Positions 1 to 6,213 of a stretch of DNA of 18,815 nucleotides are shown here, one piece after another (positions within the stretch are counted from its first letter, which is position 1; the number at the start of each line of letters is the position of its first letter). A program made the translations under genes and the position numbers. This DNA comes from CAYQAJ01 sp964415245 (lineage in GTDB: Bacteria > Planctomycetota > Planctomycetia > Pirellulales > Pirellulaceae), in NCBI GenBank assembly GCA_964415245.1, contig CAYQAJ010000079.1:1-18815 (forward strand). Direction: 5' to 3'. Below the pieces are notes generated by a model. That model had not been told where the DNA came from, did not search any database, and worked only from the letters and a program-made list of their open reading frames with translations.

Positions 1-572
1 GCCTTGACGCGCTCCAGCTCGCCGCGGCGATCGATTTGGCGGAGCGCGTCGTCGATCGCTTCGGGGACAATGCCGTGCTCGTCGGTTTCGACCGCTACCG
101 ATCGTGCGCCAAGATTGCCCAGCGTGCCGAGGAACACCAGGTACGTGGGCGAAGCGCACAGCACGATGTCGCCGGGGTCGAGCAAACTCTCGCACACCAG
201 GTGCAAAAGTTGGTTGCTGCCGGCGGTGAGCACCACCTGATCGATCGAGAGCTTGGCGTCGTCGGCGGTCGTCTCGTCGGCATCCAGGAAACGGTTGAGC
301 AGCGCCTCGCGTAGTGGCGGGTAGCCCGGAGTGGTGCCGTACTGTAGCGCCGCTCGGGCAGACTCGGCATCGGCGAAGAGCGAGCGAAACGCCTCGGCGG
401 TCGGTTCCACGGGGAGCGTCTGTTGGTCGACGAAGCCGGCGGCCAGCGAAATGAGGTTCGGGTCGGCGAGGGCCCGAGACATCAGCTCGCTGATGGGCTG
501 GCCTTCGGCCCACGCGGCGCGACGGCTAAGGCGGCTGGGTGTCGTCACTCGGGATGCTGTGGCATGAGGCAT
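1..572 (-). CDS. PLP-dependent class I/II aminotransferase, N-terminal part (cut by window edge)
   Basis: Reading leftward from an ATG at 572, the frame stays open to base 1 and gives 190 residues without a stop. It looks like the N-terminal half of a fold-type I aminotransferase of the LysN/2-aminoadipate or MocR-like group. Visible landmarks are ISLAAGFVDQQTLP (residues 41-54), QYGTTPGYPPLREALL (77-92), the cofactor-phosphate segment TAGSNQLLHLVCESLLDPGD (116-135) and SPTY (141-144). These match the family pattern of substrate-arm, small-domain and PLP-binding segments. The catalytic PLP lysine lies later in such proteins and is outside the window, so activity cannot be judged. The substrate is unknown; aromatic, branched-chain or 2-aminoadipate are all possible. 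No clear Shine-Dalgarno precedes the ATG, so the start is provisional. The gene is transcribed away from the comF-like gene. Confidence 0.8.
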   Translation of the reverse strand, partial: MPHATASRVTTPSRLSRRAAWAEGQPISELMSRALADPNLISLAAGFVDQQTLPVEPTAEAFRSLFADAESARAALQYGTTPGYPPLREALLNRFLDADETTADDAKLSIDQVVLTAGSNQLLHLVCESLLDPGDIVLCASPTYLVFLGTLGNLGARSVAVETDEHGIVPEAIDDALRQIDRRGELERVK

Positions 573-933
573 GGGCGTAAGGAGATGCGTGCTGGCGTAC
601 GATAGGGCAGGGCCTCAAAACGGGTCAAGACGAATAGACACTCGTAGCGGTGTTTGGTTCGGCCACCACGTGCGGCGGCGGCTTAGTCGGTCGCGACGTG
701 CCGATCGCCACGGCGGCGACAGCCGCTGATTGCGGGGCCTACTACCCAGCATTATCATACCTGGCGCTCGCTGGTGCGACGGGGGCGCACGCGCGGTCGA
801 GGGCGGCGCCGCGCCGATCCCTGGTTTTCGGATCGATTCCCTGCGGACGACTGTTTGCGGATTGGCTCTCTTGCGGTCGGTTCCATTTCGATCGGTTCTT
901 TCCACAATTCCGGCCTGAGTTGGGGCGCATGAC
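573..933. other. Divergent intergenic region between the aminotransferase and comF
   Basis: This 361-bp gap separates two divergently transcribed genes and should hold both promoters. I see no convincing -35/-10 or -24/-12 pair. The only local structure noted is a short imperfect direct repeat, tcggttc followed by cattt and then tcggttct, around 876-899. The open frames across it run in several phases, lack family signatures, and look like by-products of high GC. Confidence 0.5.
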
Positions 934-1719
934 GTGATCCGCAGCGGTACACGATCAACCGGCCGCTGGAGCAGGATTCGCGGATGGGCGCGGGCATGCA
1001 CCGACCTGGTGTTTCCGCCGCGGTGCGCCTTCTGCGAAAGTGAGTTGGAGTCGGGCCTCGAGGGGCCGATGCTCTGCGCGTCGTGCCGAGAGCGCCTGAC
1101 AACCCGCGTGGGCCCGTTGTGTGCTCGCTGCGCGGCGCCGGCCGAATCGACCCCGTCGACATCGCCGGCGGGCAAGCGGGGCCGGTGCCAATTCTGTCGC
1201 GATGCACCGATCGCCTTTCGAGGTGCCCTAGCGCTAGGGGTTTACACAGGCGCTCTTCAGCGAGCTGTGCTGCTCATGAAGGAGCAGCGCAACGAACGTT
1301 TGGCGTTTGCCGTCGGCGGTCTGCTGGCCGAACGTGTCGACGCGCCGCTGGCATCAGCCGATGTGATTGTGCCGGTGCCCATGACGTGGCGTCGTCGTTT
1401 GGTGCGGCAAGTGAACGGACCGGAATGGATGGCCGACGCTCTGAGCCGCAGCTTGGGCATTCGGCAGGAAAGCTCGATTCTTTCGTGGCGCCGTAACGTG
1501 GCCGTGCAGAGCAGCTTACCGCCCGCTGCGCGACGCCGAAACGTGTCGGGCGCGCTTCGTGTTCAGGCGGGCTGCGACCTGTCGGGCGCACATATACTGT
1601 TAGTAGACGACATTATGACCACCGGCGCCACCGCGAACGCGGCCACCCGCGTGCTCCGCCGCGCGGGGGCATCGCGGGTTTCGCTCGCGGTGGCCGCCCG
1701 CGGAATCGGCGCGACGTGA
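934..1719 (+). CDS. comF: ComF family phosphoribosyltransferase-domain protein
   Basis: The 261-residue product has the ComF layout: a cysteine-rich N-terminus followed by a type I phosphoribosyltransferase domain. Cysteines come in CxxC pairs at 31/34, 48/51, 63/66 and 85/88, as expected for metal-binding knuckles. The PRPP-binding loop is ILLVDDIMTTGAT at 221-233, with the two acidic residues D225 and D226. Upstream are VPVPMTWRRR (146-155) and the RRRNVSGAL segment (200-208) that typically follows. The family's RGxNQ motif is degraded here to RQVNGPE (158-164). ComF proteins are known for a role in DNA uptake in naturally competent bacteria, but many carriers are not known to be competent. 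No other competence gene is present here, so the role is open. The start is GTG; the nearby ATG at 929 runs straight into a stop. Confidence 0.85.
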   Translation: MIRSGTRSTGRWSRIRGWARACTDLVFPPRCAFCESELESGLEGPMLCASCRERLTTRVGPLCARCAAPAESTPSTSPAGKRGRCQFCRDAPIAFRGALALGVYTGALQRAVLLMKEQRNERLAFAVGGLLAERVDAPLASADVIVPVPMTWRRRLVRQVNGPEWMADALSRSLGIRQESSILSWRRNVAVQSSLPPAARRRNVSGALRVQAGCDLSGAHILLVDDIMTTGATANAATRVLRRAGASRVSLAVAARGIGAT

Positions 1720-1843
1720 GGCCCACCCTCCTTACGGAACAGGTGAGATTCTTCTCGAATGGCCGCCGGCCGCCCGCCATCAATTCGCCGAACGCTTGGC
1801 AGCTTGCACGTTCGCGGCGGATGCGAAGAATAACAAGGTAACG

Positions 1844-2929
1844 ATGTCTACGACTCCCGATCCTTTGGCCGCCCTTCCCGGGCAACGCAAACACCATCCG
1901 GTGCGACGCGCCTTGCTGCGCGGCATGGGGCTGGTCATGCCGCCGCTGTTGACGATCGTCATTTTTCTTTGGGCGTGGAGCGTCATCGACAGTTACGTGG
2001 TCCGGCCGGTGGAATTGATCGCACGAACGGCCATTCAGTGGTCGATGCCCCGCCCGTTGGGCCGAATACCCGAAGACGTCGACCAATCGCGGATTCTCGT
2101 TAACCGCAACGGCGAGACCATGACGCTGGCCGCGCTGCTCGGCGGCCCGGCTAGCGGTGGCGATCTCGCCATGCAGGTAGCGGCCCGCGGGGCGCAGGTG
2201 GCTTCGTTCGAATACAAGAGTCGCGTGTATGTGCCGGTGGAGAATCAGTGGATTCCGCAGGAGTACCACGATGCCGTCACGGCCAATCCTGGCAAGCCGG
2301 CGCCCCGCACGGCGGCCGAATTCTACGACCGCTTCGCGCAGCTCGCCCTGCCGCGGCGGTACGTGATACCGGTGTTTCTGTTGGTATTCGTGCTGCTGTT
2401 ATACCTGTCGGGCAAGTTTCTGGCGGCCGGAGTGGGCCGCGTCATGTGGAACGTGGGGGAGGGAATCATTCACCGCCTGCCCGTGATTCGCAACGTGTAT
2501 TCCTCGGCCAAGCAGGTGACCGATTTTGTGTTCAGCGAGCGCGAAGTGGAATACACGCGCGTGGTGGCCGTCGAATACCCGCGCAAGGGCATCTTTTCGC
2601 TGGGGTTTGTTACTGGTGAAAGCTTCCTCGACATCCGCTCGGCGGCGAACGAACCGGTGTTGAGCGTGTTGATGCCCACGTCGCCCATGCCCGTGACCGG
2701 GTTCACGATCACGGTGCCGCGGAGCGAAACGATCGACCTGGATATCACAATCGACCAGGCGCTGCAGTTCGTGGTGAGCTGCGGTGTGGTCGTGCCGCCC
2801 CACCAGATGTCGCGGGACCAGGTGAGCTTGGCCATTGCGTCGGCGGTCGCGTCCGGCGGCGCGGCAGGAGACGGCAACGCGCCCAAGCTGCCGGGTCCCA
2901 CGGCGGACGAGGCTCGCAGCGGCTCGTGA
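1844..2929 (+). CDS. DUF502 family two-TM membrane protein
   Basis: The 361-residue product matches the DUF502 family of uncharacterised inner-membrane proteins. Two hydrophobic spans are visible at about 27-50 and 173-196. Between them lies a roughly 120-residue segment likely to be outside the cytoplasm, which is longer than I expect for the family. After TM2 come family-typical stretches: HRLPVIRNVYSSAKQVTDF (210-228), VVAVEYPRKGIFSLGFVTGE (240-259), MPTSPMPVTGF (277-287) and DQALQFVVSCGVVVPP (304-319). The molecular function is unknown. The ATG at 1844 was chosen over an in-frame TTG at 1796 because AAGG (1835-1838) precedes it at suitable spacing and the extra 16 residues look non-native. 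It follows comF after 124 bp and ends before a palindrome-rich spacer. Confidence 0.8.
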   Translation: MSTTPDPLAALPGQRKHHPVRRALLRGMGLVMPPLLTIVIFLWAWSVIDSYVVRPVELIARTAIQWSMPRPLGRIPEDVDQSRILVNRNGETMTLAALLGGPASGGDLAMQVAARGAQVASFEYKSRVYVPVENQWIPQEYHDAVTANPGKPAPRTAAEFYDRFAQLALPRRYVIPVFLLVFVLLLYLSGKFLAAGVGRVMWNVGEGIIHRLPVIRNVYSSAKQVTDFVFSEREVEYTRVVAVEYPRKGIFSLGFVTGESFLDIRSAANEPVLSVLMPTSPMPVTGFTITVPRSETIDLDITIDQALQFVVSCGVVVPPHQMSRDQVSLAIASAVASGGAAGDGNAPKLPGPTADEARSGS

Positions 2930-2937
2930 CGCGTGAA

Positions 2938-2998
2938 GTAGGTCCTGCTTGCCGAGCAGGACCTTGATTTCAGGTCCCGCCCGGCAGGCGGGACCTAC
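2938..2998. repeat. REPIN-like pair of inverted palindromes upstream of hemC
   Basis: Two perfect 10-bp-stem hairpins lie 7 bp apart. The first pairs 2940-2949 with 2955-2964 around loop TGCCG. The second pairs 2972-2981 with 2987-2996 around loop CGGCA. The loops are reverse complements of each other, so the two palindromes face opposite ways. The pair begins with GTAGGTCC and ends with GGACCTAC. This is the layout of a REPIN, a short non-autonomous element usually mobilised by RAYT transposases. A second pair lies just after hemC. The function here is unknown; transcription termination or mRNA stabilisation are possible side effects. Confidence 0.75.
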
Positions 2999-3008
2999 TC
3001 GTTGTGTC

Positions 3009-3024
3009 GCGGTCTGCCGACCGC
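3009..3024. repeat. Short palindrome (6-bp stem, TGCC loop)
   Basis: GCGGTC at 3009-3014 pairs with GACCGC at 3019-3024 around TGCC. It lies between the REPIN-like pair and the next hairpin pair and may be a degenerate member of one of these families. It is weak alone. Confidence 0.4.
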
Positions 3025-3076
3025 GGCACCTGAGCGACCAAAGCTCTCCCGCTAATCAACCACAGGTCGAAAACGC

Positions 3077-3136
3077 GGCACGGTCGGGAGACCATGCCAA
3101 AACAAAAAGCGTGGCACGGTCGGGAGACCGTGCCAC
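3077..3136. repeat. Tandem pair of GGCACGGTC-GGGA-GACC hairpins, 36-bp period
   Basis: Copy 1 pairs 3077-3085 with 3090-3098 around GGGA, with one C/A mismatch. Copy 2 pairs 3111-3121 with 3126-3136 around the same GGGA loop in a perfect 11-bp stem. The copies are in the same orientation and 36 bp apart, each followed by an A-rich tail (aaaacaaaaa, aacaa). They differ in sequence from the AGGTCC palindromes and form a second repeat family in the same spacer. Copy 2 ends 23 bp before the hemC start, so it would lie in the hemC leader if transcribed from upstream. Confidence 0.7.
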
Positions 3137-3159
3137 AACAAGGCATGTGACTTCACCGC

Positions 3160-4089
3160 ATGAGTAGTTCTTCTTCCTTGCGATTGGGCACTCGCGCCAG
3201 TCCGCTGGCCCGTTGGCAGGCCCGATATGTTGCCGACCGGCTCGTTGCGCTGGGGCATGTGGTGGAGCTTGTCCCGGTTACGACAGCCGGCGACGTAACG
3301 TCTGGTCCCTTGCGCGAGGCCGGCGACATCGGATTTTTTACGAAAGAGCTCCAGCGCGCGCTGCTCGATGGCCGCATCGACCTGGCCGTGCACAGCCTCA
3401 AGGACTTGCCCACCGACGCCGTGCCCGGTTTGGCATTGGCGGCTGTTCCCCAGCGCGAGAACCCGGCCGACGTGCTCGTCTGTTCGCCGTCGCTCGGACC
3501 GCGCGATCTGCCAAGCTTGCCGCGCGGCGCCCGCGTTGCAACGGGCAGCACGCGGCGGCGAGCGCAACTTCTGCACGCGCGGCCCGACCTGGCGATGTGC
3601 GACGTGCGGGGCAACGTGGAGACGCGGTTGCGCAAGCTCGACGAAGGGCAGTTCGACGCCCTGGTGCTGGCGCTGGCTGGGCTGACGCGGCTCGGGCTTG
3701 CGGAGCGGGCTACGCAGGTGCTTCCACCGGAAATCATGCTGCCGGCTGTGGGGCAGGGAGCGCTGGGCATCGAAGCCCGCGGCGACGACGACACGACTCT
3801 GGCGATACTGGCGCAGCTCAACGATGTCGACAGCCGGCAGTGCGTGCTGGCGGAACGCGCGATGCTGGCAGAGCTGCGCGGCGGATGCATGGCGCCGGTG
3901 GGCGCATGGGGAAGAATGGAAGGGGGCGAGTTGCGGCTGGATGGCGTCGTGCTGAGCGGCGATGGCATGCAGCGGCTATTCGCATCGGCTGGTGGACCAC
4001 CTAATGAGGCCGGGGCAATTGGAGAGGATGTCGCTCGGCAACTGGCCGACCAAGGGGCTGGCGCGCTCATCGCATCGGCGCGCGCGTAG
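3160..4089 (+). CDS. hemC: Hydroxymethylbilane synthase (porphobilinogen deaminase)
   Basis: HemC polymerises four porphobilinogen units into hydroxymethylbilane in cytoplasmic tetrapyrrole synthesis. The 309-residue length matches the family. Landmarks in order are LRLGTRASPLARWQA (7-21), GFFTKELQRALL (58-69), AVHSLKDLPT (76-85), GSTRRRAQLL (129-138), DVRGNVETRLRKL (148-160) and LPAVGQGALGIE (194-205). ELRGGCMAPVGA follows at 238-249, with C243 as the attachment site of the dipyrromethane cofactor. Acidic and basic active-site residues such as D82 and the R131-R133 cluster are in place, so the enzyme looks intact. No other hem gene is adjacent. The ATG has no clear Shine-Dalgarno, and its leader is full of hairpins. 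REPIN-like pairs bracket the gene. Confidence 0.97.
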   Translation: MSSSSSLRLGTRASPLARWQARYVADRLVALGHVVELVPVTTAGDVTSGPLREAGDIGFFTKELQRALLDGRIDLAVHSLKDLPTDAVPGLALAAVPQRENPADVLVCSPSLGPRDLPSLPRGARVATGSTRRRAQLLHARPDLAMCDVRGNVETRLRKLDEGQFDALVLALAGLTRLGLAERATQVLPPEIMLPAVGQGALGIEARGDDDTTLAILAQLNDVDSRQCVLAERAMLAELRGGCMAPVGAWGRMEGGELRLDGVVLSGDGMQRLFASAGGPPNEAGAIGEDVARQLADQGAGALIASARA

Positions 4090-4111
4090 CGACGACAGGT
4101 GGCGGATCCAG

Positions 4112-4194
4112 GTAGGTCCCGCCTGCCGGGCGGGACCTGTCGCATTGGTAACACTCCTCCGATGCAAAGGTCCCGCTCGGCAAGCGGGACCTAC
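4112..4194. repeat. REPIN-like pair of inverted palindromes downstream of hemC
   Basis: Two perfect 10-bp-stem hairpins are present. The first pairs 4114-4123 with 4129-4138 around loop TGCCG. The second pairs 4168-4177 with 4183-4192 around loop CGGCA. As in the pair at 2938-2998, the loops are reverse complements and the outer ends are GTAGGTCC and GGACCTAC. The spacer between palindromes is longer here, 29 bp instead of 7. Stem bases differ between the four copies but every difference is compensated, so all stems remain fully paired. The pair begins 22 bp after the hemC stop and could act as a transcript end. Confidence 0.75.
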
Positions 4195-4368
4195 TTTCGG
4201 CAAGACCGGCCAATCTTGCGGACTCGATTCGGCAATTCCTGCGCCTCGCGGCGCGTTCCCGCGTTCGTGCCGTCGCGCGAGCATCGCATCGTCCAGCGGC
4301 ACTAAGTCGCACTCTGATCGTCGCTTAACGGCCGAGCTGCGAAGATTCTTCCATCGTCCAACGCGGCT
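4195..4368. other. Non-coding spacer between the hemC-side repeats and the flagellar promoter
   Basis: About 170 bp with no supported gene. Open frames crossing it on either strand have no recognisable content. I see no further repeat of the two families that surround hemC. Together with the repeat pair before it and the promoter candidate after it, this makes up the 348-bp hemC-flgF gap. Confidence 0.5.
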
Positions 4369-4384
4369 CGGCACGCCCGTTGCT
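4369..4384 (+). promoter_or_regulatory. Candidate sigma-54 (-24/-12) promoter of the flagellar genes
   Basis: The sequence cGGCACGcccgTTGCT matches the consensus TGGCACG-N4-TTGCW except at the first T. GG is at 4370-4371 and GC at 4382-4383, with exactly 10 bases between them as sigma-54 requires. A start near 4395 would give a leader of about 43 bases before flgF at 4438. Sigma-54 control of rod and hook genes is known in several bacterial groups; that it applies here is inference. Confidence 0.5.
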
Positions 4385-4437
4385 AACACCTTCGGGCACG
4401 TACGGGGGGGCGCTCTTTTTGTGGACCCACGAGCAGC

Positions 4438-5199
4438 ATGCCGTACGGAATGTACCTCTCCGCCGCCGGCGCCGATGCCCAGAGTCGTCGCCTGGAAGTG
4501 CTGTCGAACAACCTGGCCAACGTCGACACGCCCGGCTTCAAGCGACAATTTGCCATTCTGCAGGCGCGGCACAGCGAATCCATCGAACGCGGCGAGGACG
4601 TGCCGGGGTCGCGCTCGATCAACGACGTCGGCGGCGGCATCCGCGCGGACGAGCTTCTCTTCGACACGTCCGCCGGTGCAATGAAAAAGACCGGCGTGCC
4701 GACCGACATGGCCATCAACGACGACGGGCGAAGCTTCTTCGTCGTCGAAAAGGACGGCCGGCGAATGCTGACCCGCGCCGGCAACTTCCGCCTCAGCCCG
4801 ACCGGCGTCTTGCAGACCGACGGTGGTTACCGCGTGCTGGCTCAGGAAGGGGACCCCATCACGCTCGACCCCTCGCTCCCGCCGCCGCACGTAACGAAAA
4901 ACGGCGTGGTCACGCAGGGGACGTCGGGCGTGCCGCTGCGGCTGGTTCGGCCGCGGTCGCTGGCCGATTTGGCCCGCGCGGGCGAAAACTTGTTCGCGCC
5001 GCTGGCCGACGTGCCCTTGGTGCCGGAGGAAGAGCGGAGCGTGATCGGCGGTTACCTGGAAATGTCGACCGTTCGCCCGGCCCAGGAGATGATGCAGCTC
5101 ATCGAGGCGACGCGGGCCTACGAGGCCAACATCCGCATGATTCAGAATCAGGACCAGATGCTGGGCTCGCTCGTCAATCGCGTTCTGCGACAGAGCTAA
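4438..5199 (+). CDS. flgF: Flagellar proximal-rod protein FlgF
   Basis: The 253-residue product belongs to the flagellar basal-body rod/hook family and is the first of two adjacent rod paralogues. The N-terminal rod signature is clear: RRLEVLSNNLANVDTPGFKR (17-36). The C-terminal helix, with STVRPAQEMMQLIEATRAYE near 207-226 and ending QDQMLGSLVNRVLRQS, is the matching conserved terminus. These two ends pack together as coiled helices in the rod. The length fits FlgF (about 250 residues), and position directly before flgG supports this over FlgG. It is exported by the flagellar type III apparatus, so absence of a signal peptide is expected. The ATG lacks a strong Shine-Dalgarno; an in-frame ATG at 4450 is an alternative. 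It is the first gene after the sigma-54 candidate. Confidence 0.88.
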   Translation: MPYGMYLSAAGADAQSRRLEVLSNNLANVDTPGFKRQFAILQARHSESIERGEDVPGSRSINDVGGGIRADELLFDTSAGAMKKTGVPTDMAINDDGRSFFVVEKDGRRMLTRAGNFRLSPTGVLQTDGGYRVLAQEGDPITLDPSLPPPHVTKNGVVTQGTSGVPLRLVRPRSLADLARAGENLFAPLADVPLVPEEERSVIGGYLEMSTVRPAQEMMQLIEATRAYEANIRMIQNQDQMLGSLVNRVLRQS

Positions 5200-5267
5200 G
5201 CCATGGGTTAGCAAGTACACAAGCTATACAGACTGGCGCCAAACGGCGCGTTGCCATCTGATATGAC

Positions 5268-5300
5268 AAGGAGCCGGCCTGCCAGGCCGGGCGCGAATCC
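5268..5300 (+). promoter_or_regulatory. flgG ribosome-binding site apparently split by a hairpin
   Basis: AAGGAG at 5268-5273 is a strong Shine-Dalgarno but lies 27 bases from the flgG ATG. The intervening bases hold a perfect 7-bp hairpin, CCGGCCT (5274-5280) and AGGCCGG (5284-5290) around GCC, followed by 10 unpaired bases. If the hairpin folds, the effective spacing becomes about 10 bases, which is workable. Hairpin-bridged initiation sites of this kind are known from phage T4. The palindrome may instead be an inserted REP-like element. Confidence 0.45.
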
Positions 5301-6107
5301 ATGAGCGTTCAGACACTTTACACCGCCGCCACGGGCTTGGAATCGCTGGAAACCAAGCTCGACGTCATCGCCAACAACCTGGCCAACGTCAACACGGTGG
5401 CCTTCAAGCGCGACCGGGCCAATTTCGAGGACCTGTTCTACCAGAACGAGGTGCTTCCGGGCACTCTGGACGCCAATGGAAACCCCACAGCTACCGGCAC
5501 CAACATCGGATTGGGCTCGAAAGTTTCCAGCGTGCAATCCGAATTTGCGCAGGGCGCGTTTCAGCAGACGGGGCGGGAGCTGGACGTGGCCATCGAGGGT
5601 GCCGGTTTCCTCCAGGTGCAAGATCCCAATACCGGCCAAGTGGTTTACACGCGGGCCGGCAACCTCTCGAAAAACGCTCTCGGTCAGCTCGTCCTCGGGT
5701 CGGCCAGCACCGGCCGGTTGCTCGAACCGCCAGTGAGCATTCCGCAGGACGCAACAGCGATCGTCATCAACCCGGACGGCCAGGTGTTTGTCCAACAGTT
5801 CGGCAATCCGCAGTTGCAGCAAGTGACGCAGTTGCAACTGGCCACGTTCCTCAATCCCGAGGGCTTGCTCAAGTTGGGCGAAAACCTGTACGCCCAGACC
5901 GACGCGTCGGGTGACCCTCTTCCCGGGAATCCTGGCCAGGATGGCATTGGAGTGCTGCGGCAGAACTTTCTCGAGGCGTCGAACGTCGAGCCGGTGCAGG
6001 AACTGATCGATCTCATCACCACGCAACGCTCGTTCGAGCTGAACTCCCAGGCGGTGCAGGCGGGCGACGAGATCCTGCAGATCGTTACGAACCTGCGGCG
6101 CGCCTAG
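5301..6107 (+). CDS. flgG: Flagellar distal-rod protein FlgG
   Basis: The 268-residue product is the distal rod subunit that links the proximal rod to the hook; E. coli FlgG has 260 residues. The N-terminus reads TGLESLETKLDVIANNLANV (11-30) followed by NTVAFKRDRANFEDLFYQ, the FlgG form of the rod signature. The C-terminus has EASNVEPVQELIDLITTQRS followed by FELNSQAVQAGDEILQIVTN. A middle segment with GRELDVAIEGAGFLQVQ is also standard. It is secreted by the flagellar export apparatus without a cleaved signal. It follows flgF after 101 bp and precedes flgA, so the rod genes come directly before the ring genes. Start choice is supported by alignment of the N-terminus with the family and by the bridged Shine-Dalgarno upstream. 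Confidence 0.95.
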   Translation: MSVQTLYTAATGLESLETKLDVIANNLANVNTVAFKRDRANFEDLFYQNEVLPGTLDANGNPTATGTNIGLGSKVSSVQSEFAQGAFQQTGRELDVAIEGAGFLQVQDPNTGQVVYTRAGNLSKNALGQLVLGSASTGRLLEPPVSIPQDATAIVINPDGQVFVQQFGNPQLQQVTQLQLATFLNPEGLLKLGENLYAQTDASGDPLPGNPGQDGIGVLRQNFLEASNVEPVQELIDLITTQRSFELNSQAVQAGDEILQIVTNLRRA

Positions 6108-6186
6108 CCGCCACATTCATGCGGCGCTCGATAACCGCCACATTCGCGTTGCGCTTGATAGCCGCCACATTTATGTGGCGCTCGAT
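6108..6186. repeat. Three tandem copies of a 27-bp repeat between flgG and flgA
   Basis: Copies start at 6108, 6135 and 6162, each beginning CCGCCACATT and continuing into a variant of GCGCTCGATA. The first copy starts on the base after the flgG stop. Within copy 3, GCCACATTTATGTGGC (6163-6178) is a perfect palindrome; in copies 1 and 2 it is degraded. The copies would be transcribed between flgG and flgA and could form small hairpins. Confidence 0.8.
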
Positions 6187-6213
6187 CGCGGTCGACATGG
6201 GGACACAGGGACG

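Noticed and set aside
1..572. Aminotransferase considered as a truncated pseudogene
   Set aside because: The frame simply runs off the window edge, with no internal stop or frameshift.
934..1719. ComF gene taken as evidence of a competence locus
   Set aside because: No other DNA-uptake gene is present, and ComF-like proteins are widespread in bacteria not known to be competent.
2938..4194. The repeats around hemC considered as a CRISPR array
   Set aside because: There are only two pairs, they are palindromic with inverted loops, they flank a gene, and there are no regular spacers.
3976..5220. A 414-codon reverse-strand open frame over the hemC end, the repeats and flgF
   Set aside because: It crosses the REPIN-like palindromes and runs opposite flgF; it is better explained as a shadow.
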